From Phycisphaerae bacterium (lineage in GTDB: Bacteria; Planctomycetota; Phycisphaerae; Sedimentisphaerales; UBA12454), in the NCBI GenBank assembly GCA_028712345.1, contig JAQTQF010000103.1, positions 1 through 6,710 on the forward strand: 6,710 bases of DNA, in the 5' to 3' direction. The position numbers and the translations under genes are program-made. How positions within the stretch are numbered: the stretch's first letter is position 1; the number at the start of each line of letters is the position of its first letter. The notes beneath the pieces were generated by a model, which ran no database searches, was not told the origin of the DNA, and saw nothing but the letters and a program-made list of their open reading frames with translations. This document shows positions 1 to 4,631 of the stretch, piece by piece.

Positions 1-148
1 AGGCACAGCTTTCAGGCCGCATCTTGAAATGACTGTCAAACACCTTGCTAAGGCGCCGTTACCGAAGGAACTTGCAGAACTTAAGGAAAGCCACGATGCC
101 GAAGCTCAGGCCGATAAGGCGGCAAGAGCGGCTCTTGGACTTGAATAA
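1..148 (+). CDS. rpoC: RNA polymerase beta' subunit, C-terminal end (partial)
   Basis: The open frame enters from the left edge (first full codon at base 2) and ends at a TAA at 146-148, giving 48 residues. It begins GTAFRPHLEM and ends in an Ala/Glu/Lys-rich tail closing with ALGLE. The opening fits the conserved end of bacterial RpoC, where an (I)PAGT-type motif is followed by a short lineage-specific tail. The position directly upstream of rpsL, 39 bases away, is the usual rpoBC-rpsL order and is the strongest argument. RpoC forms the catalytic core of RNA polymerase together with RpoB; the magnesium-binding and other diagnostic motifs lie outside the window. The short gap to rpsL with no terminator suggests read-through from rpoC into rpsL-rpsG. 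Identification rests on context plus a short tail, so it is good but not certain. Confidence 0.78.
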   Translation, partial: GTAFRPHLEMTVKHLAKAPLPKELAELKESHDAEAQADKAARAALGLE

Positions 149-187
149 TTTTAAATTTTAATACTGAAAGTTATTGGAAAGAATAAT

Positions 188-553
188 ATGCCGACTATAA
201 ACCAGTTAGTTAGAAAAGGCAGGGGTAAAAAAGGCAAAAAGCGCGTTTCGGATATTACAGGTTGTCCGCAAAAGCGCGGGGTGTGTCTGATAGTAAGGAC
301 TCAGACGCCCAAGAAGCCAAACTCGGCCTTGCGTAAAATCGCTCGTGTGAGACTTACCAACGGCAAGGAAGTTACCGCTTATATTCCGGGTATTGACCAC
401 AATCTCCAGGAACATAGTACTGTGCTCATCCGAGGCGGAAGAGTTAGAGATTTGCCCGGTGTTCGTTATCATATAGTTCGAGGTACTCTGGATACCTCCG
501 GCGTTGCCAATAGAAAAAGAGGCCGTAGCAAATACGGTGCTAAAAAAGGTTGA
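188..553 (+). CDS. rpsL: 30S ribosomal protein S12
   Basis: This 121-residue protein is S12, a decoding-centre protein of the small subunit that contacts the codon-anticodon helix and affects accuracy. The start MPTINQLVRKGR is the family N-terminus, so ATG 188 is secure; a weak purine-rich site (GGAAAG, 176-181) lies six bases upstream. Hallmarks seen are CPQKRGVC (26-33), TPKKPNSALRK (40-50), the HNLQEHS block (71-77), and GGRVRDLPGVRYH (83-95), which contains the Asp88 that is methylthiolated in many bacteria. The Lys of PKKP known for streptomycin resistance (K43 in E. coli, K42 here) is present, but the second such position (K88 in E. coli) is Arg87 here. Length is close to the usual 123-125. 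It follows rpoC and precedes rpsG by 23 bases, the classical str order. Confidence 0.98.
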   Translation: MPTINQLVRKGRGKKGKKRVSDITGCPQKRGVCLIVRTQTPKKPNSALRKIARVRLTNGKEVTAYIPGIDHNLQEHSTVLIRGGRVRDLPGVRYHIVRGTLDTSGVANRKRGRSKYGAKKG

Positions 554-576
554 TATTTTTGATTTAAAGGTGAAAA

Positions 577-1050
577 ATGGCAAAGAAGTTTACAGCTTCT
601 GCAAAACAATTAAAACCTGAAGCCAGGTATAACAGCAAGCTTGCCCAGAAGTTCATCAATTCTATGATGTGGCAGGGCAAGAAGAGCATAGCGACGAAGA
701 TTTTCTACGATGCTCTTGACATAGCATCGAAAAAGGTCAAGGAGATTGAGCCTATCGAGATATTCGAGACGGCTATAAATAATGTCAAGCCGCAGATTGA
801 AGTTCGCTCGAAGCGCGTTGGCGGAGCCAGTTATCAGGTTCCAATGCCCGTCAATGCCAGAAGACAGCAGTCGCTCGCTTTCAGATGGATACTTGCCTCG
901 GCAAGAGGCAAAAAAGGCAGACCAATGTGCGAAAGGCTTGCGTCAGAACTGCTCGATGCCTACAACAAACAGGGTGGTGCAATGACCACACGCGAAAATA
1001 TCCACAAAATGGCTGAGGCGAATAAGGCTTTTGCTCATTTTGCATGGTAA
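577..1050 (+). CDS. rpsG: 30S ribosomal protein S7
   Basis: This 157-residue protein is S7, which nucleates assembly of the 30S head on the 3' domain of 16S rRNA and lines the E site. Recognisable stretches are KFINSMMWQGKKS (25-37), the VRSKRVGGASYQVP segment (76-89) forming the beta-hairpin that reaches toward the E-site tRNA, and the C-terminal HKMAEANKAFAHFAW. The protein ends at that Trp, as in the many bacteria with the short ~156-residue form, and lacks the E. coli tail. The start ATG 577 is preceded by AAAGGTGA (566-573), a modest ribosome site. A terminator-like hairpin begins 16 bases after the stop, so rpsL-rpsG looks like the end of a transcriptional block. In E. coli S7 represses its own operon; no equivalent binding structure is evident in the 23-base rpsL-rpsG gap. 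Confidence 0.98.
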   Translation: MAKKFTASAKQLKPEARYNSKLAQKFINSMMWQGKKSIATKIFYDALDIASKKVKEIEPIEIFETAINNVKPQIEVRSKRVGGASYQVPMPVNARRQQSLAFRWILASARGKKGRPMCERLASELLDAYNKQGGAMTTRENIHKMAEANKAFAHFAW

Positions 1051-1065
1051 TAACCGTCGGAATAT

Positions 1066-1112
1066 AAATGCCGCAGTTGGATTGAGATTTGATTGCGGCA
1101 TTTTTTCTTTTT
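1066..1112 (+). terminator. Intrinsic terminator-like hairpin between rpsG and fusA
   Basis: An inverted repeat pairs 1068-1075 (ATGCCGCA) with 1094-1101 (TGCGGCAT) perfectly, extended by two A-T pairs at the base (1066-1067 with 1102-1103). The loop is 18 bases, partly closable by G-T and T-A pairs. The 3' arm runs into TTTTTTCTTTTT (1101-1112). A GC-rich stem followed at once by a U tract is the standard Rho-independent layout on the + strand; the other strand lacks a comparable tract. It lies 16 bases after the rpsG stop and would separate rpsL-rpsG from fusA, fully or as a partial attenuator. Confidence 0.82.
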
Positions 1113-1166
1113 ATGTAAAAATAATTTCGGTTCTTAGGCCGATTTCTCAATTTTGGTTTTTAAATT

Positions 1167-3248
1167 ATGCCTAAATCAGTTCAAAAAATTCGTAATATCG
1201 GAGTAATGGCTCACATAGATGCCGGCAAGACCACTGTGTCCGAGAGGATACTTTATTATACCGGCAAAACATACAAAATGGGTGAAGTTCACGACGGCAC
1301 GGCTGTTATGGATTATCTCGAAGAAGAGCAGCAAAGGGGTATTACAATAACCAGTGCGGCGACTACCTGTCCGTGGAAGGAATGGGTTTTTAATCTTATC
1401 GACACTCCAGGCCATGTTGATTTTACAGCCGAAGTGGAGCGGTCGCTTAGAGTACTTGATGCAGCGATTGCCGTTTTTGACGGCAGCGAAGGTGTGCAGG
1501 CTCAGAGCGAGACTGTCTGGCGGCAGGGACAAAAGTATAATCTTCCGTGTATTTGTTTCATAAATAAAATGGACAAGACCGGCGCAGATTTTGAAATGAG
1601 CGTAAACAGCATTCGTGACAAGCTGCTTGCCCATCCTGTTTGTCTCCAGATACCGATTGGAGCAGATACCACATTTGTGGGGCTTATCGACCTTATTACG
1701 ATGAGGGCTATTTATTACAAGGCCGAAAAACTCGGCGCAAGTTTTGAAGAACGGGATATTCCAGAAGAATTTACCGCCGATGTGGCAAGATGGCGGCACG
1801 ATATGCTCGAATCTTTAGCTGAGTTTGACGAGCATTTGATGGAAAAATATGTTCACGATGAGCATATAGAAGAAGAGCTGATTCATAAGGCAGTCAGAGT
1901 TGGAATGCTTGCCGGAAAAATTAATCCGGTCTTTTGCGGTTCTGCTCTGAAGTATATCGGTGTTCAGAGGCTTTTGGATGGTGTTGGACGGTATTGTCCT
2001 TCGCCTTTAGATAAGCCCGAACTTTTTGGCCATAAACCGGGCGAGAAAGAACTTAATATTCCGATTAAGTGCGATGCAAGCAAGCCGCTGGCTGCCTTGG
2101 CGTTCAAGATTATCAACGACAAGCATGGCGACCTTTATTTTCTCAGAATTTATCAGGGTACTCTCAAGGGCAGTACCCGTGTTCTTGACGCAAATAAGGG
2201 AAAGAAAGAAAATATAACCCGCATATTCCAGATGCACGCCGGCAGCAGGGAAATCGTCGAATCCGCAAAGGCCGGCGATATTGTCGCTTGTGTCGGCCTG
2301 AAGGATATTTACACTGGTGATACAATTTGCGACACTAAACATCCTGTTGTGCTTGAGAATATTACATTCCCGGAAACCGTTATCAGTATGTCAATTGAGC
2401 CTTTCAGTACCGCAGACAGGGATAAACTTAGTGAAGGCCTGGCTGTTCTGAGAAAAGAGGATCCCACTTTCAAATGTAAATTTGATACTGAAACCGGACA
2501 GACCATTATCAGCGGTATGGGAGAGCTGCACCTTGAGGTGCTTCAGCACAGACTCATCAGGGATATGAAAATTAATGTTCGGGTCGGCAGGCCGAAAGTC
2601 GCATATCGCGAGGCCATAACATCAAAAATCCAGGCTGAAGGCAAATTTATCCGTCAGACCGGCGGAAGAGGTCAATACGGCCATGCGATTATCACTATTG
2701 AGCCATTATTTGACGAAACCGGCCATTACAGCAAGGAAACAGAGTTTGAAAATAAAATAATCGGTGGTTCGATTCCGAGAGAATATATACCTGCCATTGA
2801 AAGCGGGGTAAAACAGGCTCTGGCCAGCGGTGAATTAATGGGCTATCCAGTTGTAGGTGCTAAAGTTACGCTTCTTGACGGTTCTTTTCACCAGGTTGAC
2901 TCTTCCGAGTTGGCTTTTGAGCAGGCGGGTGTTTTGGCGGTGCGGGAGGCATTGAAAAAGGCCGGCCCCATACTTCTTGAGCCGATTATGAAGATAGAAG
3001 TGATTGTGCCGGATTCTGATTACGGCTCTGTTCAGGGCAATATAATAAGTAAAAGGGGTATGATATACGATACCCGTATGCATAGTAAAATGAGGGTTCT
3101 TGACGCAAAAGTGCCGCTTGCTGAGATGTTTGGTTATTCGAGCGAATTAAGGGGTATAACCAGCGGAAGGGGCAGTTTTGTTATGGAACCAAGTACCTAC
3201 GAAAAGGTGCCGGAACAAATTTCAGAAAAAATTCTTGCAGACTATTGA
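1167..3248 (+). CDS. fusA: Translation elongation factor G
   Basis: This 693-residue protein is EF-G, the GTPase that drives mRNA-tRNA translocation and, with RRF, ribosome recycling. The GTPase domain shows G1 AHIDAGKT (15-22), switch I RGITIT (57-62), G3 DTPGH (79-83) and G4 NKMD (133-136). Domain III ends near GMGELHLEV (450-458), followed by the domain IV GGRGQYGH block. His575 in GSFHQVDSSE matches the domain IV tip histidine needed for translocation (E. coli His583). Domain V starts near LLEPIMK (603-609). Length is near the E. coli 704, and the protein appears intact. The start fits the family N-terminus (KIRNIGVMAHIDAGKTT), but no Shine-Dalgarno is visible in the T/A-rich leader. It follows a terminator-like hairpin and is not followed by tuf. 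Whether it is the canonical type or one of the paralogous spd-type EF-Gs described in planctomycetes and spirochaetes cannot be settled by eye. Confidence 0.96.
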   Translation: MPKSVQKIRNIGVMAHIDAGKTTVSERILYYTGKTYKMGEVHDGTAVMDYLEEEQQRGITITSAATTCPWKEWVFNLIDTPGHVDFTAEVERSLRVLDAAIAVFDGSEGVQAQSETVWRQGQKYNLPCICFINKMDKTGADFEMSVNSIRDKLLAHPVCLQIPIGADTTFVGLIDLITMRAIYYKAEKLGASFEERDIPEEFTADVARWRHDMLESLAEFDEHLMEKYVHDEHIEEELIHKAVRVGMLAGKINPVFCGSALKYIGVQRLLDGVGRYCPSPLDKPELFGHKPGEKELNIPIKCDASKPLAALAFKIINDKHGDLYFLRIYQGTLKGSTRVLDANKGKKENITRIFQMHAGSREIVESAKAGDIVACVGLKDIYTGDTICDTKHPVVLENITFPETVISMSIEPFSTADRDKLSEGLAVLRKEDPTFKCKFDTETGQTIISGMGELHLEVLQHRLIRDMKINVRVGRPKVAYREAITSKIQAEGKFIRQTGGRGQYGHAIITIEPLFDETGHYSKETEFENKIIGGSIPREYIPAIESGVKQALASGELMGYPVVGAKVTLLDGSFHQVDSSELAFEQAGVLAVREALKKAGPILLEPIMKIEVIVPDSDYGSVQGNIISKRGMIYDTRMHSKMRVLDAKVPLAEMFGYSSELRGITSGRGSFVMEPSTYEKVPEQISEKILADY

Positions 3249-3273
3249 CCTGCCCTGAAATATCTGGTATATA
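3245..3273 (+). promoter_or_regulatory. Strong sigma70-type promoter candidate for rpsJ
   Basis: A -35 element TTGACC (3245-3250) is followed by a 17-base spacer and a -10 element TATATA (3268-3273). A TGG triplet stands just before the -10, giving an extended -10 (TGn). The spacing is ideal and five of six bases match consensus in each box. The -35 box overlaps the fusA TGA stop (3246-3248). Transcription would start near 3280, leaving a leader of roughly 320 bases before rpsJ. The match is seen directly; activity is inferred. Confidence 0.68.
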
Positions 3274-3284
3274 CTCCGTTTCCG

Positions 3285-3331
3285 CAGCCGTAGCGAGCAG
3301 GGCAATGAGCCTTGCGTTCCGAGTTGGGCTG
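3285..3331 (+). promoter_or_regulatory. Nested stem-loop at the 5' end of the rpsJ leader
   Basis: The inner helix pairs GCAGGGC (3297-3303) with GCCTTGC (3309-3315), seven pairs with one G-U and a five-base loop AATGA. An outer helix pairs CAGCC (3285-3289) with GGCTG (3327-3331). An asymmetric internal loop of 7 and 11 bases lies between them, a shape typical of protein-binding r-protein leaders. No U tract follows, so this is not a terminator. Confidence 0.5.
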
Positions 3332-3341
3332 ATAAGCATAT

Positions 3342-3361
3342 CTATAGTATAACTACTATGG
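3342..3361 (+). promoter_or_regulatory. Second stem-loop in the rpsJ leader
   Basis: CTATAGTA (3342-3349) pairs with TACTATGG (3354-3361), eight pairs including one G-U, closed by a TAAC tetraloop. It is AT-rich but compact. No U tract follows. Function unknown; it may simply be a structural element of the leader. Confidence 0.45.
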
Positions 3362-3392
3362 CAGCTGGAATTGCGGACGATTTGGCCGTGAA

Positions 3393-3430
3393 ACCTATAA
3401 GACTTAAAGTGTCTTGTTTTGTATATGGGT
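3393..3430 (+). promoter_or_regulatory. Possible antiterminator helix in the rpsJ leader
   Basis: ACCTATA (3393-3399) pairs with TATGGGT (3424-3430) over seven pairs with one G-U. It encloses a small hairpin, AGAC (3400-3403) with GTCT (3411-3414). The GGGT at 3427-3430 is also the 5' arm of the terminator-like stem at 3427-3466, so the two helices cannot coexist. That mutual exclusion is the usual logic of an attenuator. One complication is that a smaller hairpin (3442-3458) before the T run does not need GGGT. Confidence 0.38.
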
Positions 3431-3466
3431 GTTTAGCAGATGTTTTTTTGCAAAAAACCCTTTTTT
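3427..3466 (+). terminator. Terminator-like hairpin (attenuator candidate) in the rpsJ leader
   Basis: GGGTGTTT (3427-3434) pairs with AAAAACCC (3453-3460), seven pairs plus one G/A mismatch, followed at once by six Ts (3461-3466). A competing smaller hairpin pairs GTTTTT (3442-3447) with AAAAAC (3453-3458). Either form would place a stem before the U run, about 150 bases downstream of the predicted start site and 136 bases before rpsJ. The stem is AU-rich, so termination would be incomplete without help; this suits an attenuator better than a full stop. Confidence 0.48.
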
Positions 3467-3480
3467 CAGTATTATTATTG

Positions 3481-3509
3481 TTGAATTCTTGTCTTGAAAA
3501 GAGTATCCT
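3481..3509 (+). promoter_or_regulatory. Weaker second promoter candidate before rpsJ
   Basis: TTGAAT (3481-3486) and TATCCT (3504-3509) are separated by 17 bases, with four of six matches to consensus in each box. It lies after the terminator-like hairpin and could give a basal rpsJ transcript that bypasses attenuation. AT-rich DNA yields such matches by chance, so support is weak. Confidence 0.28.
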
Positions 3510-3519
3510 TCGATGTTTT

Positions 3520-3544
3520 CGCTTCTGCAAGTTGAGCAAAAGCG
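3520..3544 (+). promoter_or_regulatory. Stem-loop 58 bases upstream of rpsJ
   Basis: CGCTTCTGC (3520-3528) pairs with GCAAAAGCG (3536-3544), eight pairs and one C/A mismatch, with a seven-base loop. No U tract follows. It would be present in transcripts from either candidate promoter and could be a binding site for a ribosomal protein that controls rpsJ translation; this role is inferred only from position. Confidence 0.42.
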
Positions 3545-3602
3545 GGGATAAAGATGGTGATTCGCTGAAAGTTGTACAAAAGACTTTTTAGAGAACTGAA
3601 AT

Positions 3603-3917
3603 ATGGCAGTTGAAACAGAAAAAATTCGTATCCGAATGGAAGCGTATGACCCGCGTGCTCTTGATACCAGCGCAAAGGAAATAGTTGAACAGGCCAGAAG
3701 GACCAATGCAAGGGTCAGCGGCCCTATTCCTTTGCCGACCAAGATTGAGAGATATACGGTGCTTCGCAGTCCGCATGTTGACAAAAAGAGCCGTGAGCAG
3801 TTTGAGATGCGAACGCATAAGCGGCTGATAGATATTTTTGAGGCAAATGCGCGGACGGTAGAAGCCCTTAACAGGCTCGTAGTTCCGGCCGGTGTATTTG
3901 TGAAAATAAAGGCATAA
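3603..3917 (+). CDS. rpsJ: 30S ribosomal protein S10 (NusE)
   Basis: This 104-residue protein is S10, a 30S head protein that also acts, as NusE, with NusB in transcription antitermination. Family signatures are KIRIRMEAYD (7-16), the GPIPLPTKIERYTVLRSPHV stretch (40-59) including the long loop that inserts into the 30S head, and MRTHKRLIDI (69-78). It ends VPAGVFVKIKA, as expected; length is close to the usual 102-103. The start gives MAVETEKIRIR, the normal N-terminus; a weak GAGAA (3591-3595) is the only ribosome-site candidate. The gene normally opens the S10 operon. Here it has its own promoter candidate and long leader, and a strong terminator-like hairpin sits between it and rplC, so it may be largely expressed as a single-gene unit. 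Confidence 0.98.
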   Translation: MAVETEKIRIRMEAYDPRALDTSAKEIVEQARRTNARVSGPIPLPTKIERYTVLRSPHVDKKSREQFEMRTHKRLIDIFEANARTVEALNRLVVPAGVFVKIKA

Positions 3918-3928
3918 ACAGACAGGTG

Positions 3929-3968
3929 AACATAAAGCGGGTAAGACGGCTTTATGTTTTTGTTTTTT
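3929..3968 (+). terminator. Intrinsic terminator-like hairpin between rpsJ and rplC
   Basis: A perfect inverted repeat pairs 3930-3938 (ACATAAAGC) with 3949-3957 (GCTTTATGT), extended by A3929-T3958, around a ten-base loop. The 3' arm continues into five Ts, a G and six more Ts (3957-3968). It begins 12 bases after the rpsJ stop and ends 13 bases before rplC. This is a textbook + strand Rho-independent structure, though the stem is AT-rich and termination may be partial. It is unexpected inside the S10 operon, where rpsJ-rplC are normally cotranscribed. No clear promoter is visible between it and rplC, so downstream genes probably depend on read-through. Confidence 0.75.
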
Positions 3969-3981
3969 AGGATTAAAACAA

Positions 3982-4626
3982 ATGATGCTTCTTGGCAAAA
4001 AAGTTGGAATGACGCAGATTTATAACGACGCCGGAAAGATGGTTCCGGTAACTGTTATACAGGCTGGTCCCTGCACAGTGATGCAGGTTAAATCTATCGA
4101 AACGGATGGGTACCAGGCGATTCAGATGGGTTTTGATGATGTGAAGAAGTCTCGTCAGAAAGCCCCTGCCGTCGGACATGCGAAAAAGGCCGGTGATACA
4201 CCGAAGAAATTCGTAAGGGAAATGCGTCTGACCGATGTCAAGGCTGAGTATAAGGCCGGCGATAAGATTACAGTGCAGAATTTCGCGGAAGTTAAGTTTG
4301 TAGATGTCGTCGGTATCAGTAAAGGTAAAGGTTTTGCCGGCACAATGAAGAGATACAACTTTGGCGGGTTTCCCGCCAGTCATGGTACCGAAAGAAAACA
4401 CCGTGCCCCAGGCAGTATCGGCGGTCATGCGACCGATAGAGGGCATAGCGGAAAGATTAAAAAGGGAAAACGGATGAGCGGCCATATGGGCAGTGAGAGA
4501 GTTACCGTCAAGAATCACGCCCTGGTCGGCGTTGATGCGGAACAAAATCTGCTGGTAGTTAAGGGTCCGGTTCCGGGATCATGCGGTGGATATGTGATTG
4601 TAAAGCAGAGCAAGGGCAGGAAATAA
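3982..4626 (+). CDS. rplC: 50S ribosomal protein L3
   Basis: This 214-residue protein is L3, an early 50S assembly protein whose internal extension reaches the peptidyl transferase centre. Signatures are LLGKKVGMTQIY (3-14), SKGKGFAGTMKRYNF (113-127), HRAPGSIG (140-147), KKGKRMSGHMGSERVTVKN (160-178) and VDAEQNLLVVKGPVPG (184-199). Two consecutive ATGs occur (3982 and 3985); either start gives a normal N-terminus, and AGGA at 3969-3972 suits both. The loop after GSIG is ten residues (GHATDRGHSG, 148-157) before the basic KIKKGKRM stretch, against six in E. coli, and Gln150 of E. coli (the PrmB methylation site) has no obvious counterpart. The gene starts 13 bases after the terminator-like hairpin and heads the tightly packed block down to rpsS. 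Confidence 0.97.
   Translation: MMLLGKKVGMTQIYNDAGKMVPVTVIQAGPCTVMQVKSIETDGYQAIQMGFDDVKKSRQKAPAVGHAKKAGDTPKKFVREMRLTDVKAEYKAGDKITVQNFAEVKFVDVVGISKGKGFAGTMKRYNFGGFPASHGTERKHRAPGSIGGHATDRGHSGKIKKGKRMSGHMGSERVTVKNHALVGVDAEQNLLVVKGPVPGSCGGYVIVKQSKGRK
4618..4621 (+). promoter_or_regulatory. Ribosome site that fixes the rplD start
   Basis: AGGA at the very end of rplC lies ten bases before ATG 4632. It favours that start over the in-frame ATG at 4581, which lies inside rplC coding sequence. The overlap of this site with the rplC end suggests coupled translation of L3 and L4. Confidence 0.55.
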
Positions 4627-4631
4627 TAATT

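Larger units (their letters stand above)
3280..3602 (+). promoter_or_regulatory. Long structured leader upstream of rpsJ
   Basis: This is most of the 354-base stretch between fusA and rpsJ, where tuf would sit in a classical str operon. I find no convincing gene in it. It holds a nested hairpin (3285-3331), a second hairpin (3342-3361), a possible antiterminator/terminator pair (3393-3466), a weak second promoter (3481-3509) and a further hairpin (3520-3544). E. coli controls its S10 operon through a leader bound by L4, which causes attenuation and translational repression; this leader does not look like that one to me, though a similar role is plausible. I recognise no known riboswitch. The helices were found by hand pairing; no energy calculation or comparative support is available. 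Confidence 0.5.

Noticed and set aside
1112..1127. A promoter for fusA in the AT-rich stretch after the rpsG terminator
   Set aside because: The boxes match consensus poorly and overlap the terminator; AT-rich sequence gives such matches by chance, so it was not listed as a feature.
1176..1799. 207-codon minus-strand open frame opposite fusA
   Set aside because: It lies wholly antisense to the conserved EF-G GTPase domain; no domain or ribosome site supports it.
3402..3410. ACTTAAAGT palindrome as an operator site
   Set aside because: It is short, single and AT-rich, and it falls within the AGAC/GTCT hairpin of the leader; nothing supports a protein-binding site.
3443..3457. T7-GC-A6 palindrome as a replication or recombination site
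   Set aside because: It is better explained as part of the terminator-like hairpin before the T run; no repeats or origin features surround it.
3358..3591. 77-codon + strand open frame filling the fusA-rpsJ gap
   Set aside because: It starts inside the 3' arm of a leader hairpin, has no ribosome site, runs through the T/A homopolymer terminator-like region and gives a Cys/Leu-rich product unlike any family I know. Its stop 11 bases before rpsJ is suggestive of coupling but is not enough; the stretch is better explained as an untranslated leader.
3588..3998. 136-codon minus-strand open frame opposite rpsJ and the rpsJ-rplC gap
   Set aside because: It is antisense to a certain gene and a clear terminator hairpin, and its product has no recognisable domain. 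It is a shadow frame.
3973..4545. 190-codon minus-strand open frame opposite rplC
   Set aside because: It is antisense to L3, and the translated product is featureless; a by-product of L3 codon bias.
4581..4631. Upstream start for rplD adding 17 residues
   Set aside because: It reads the end of rplC in another frame, the added residues do not resemble an L4 N-terminus, and the AGGA site plus MITVAVHN support ATG 4632.
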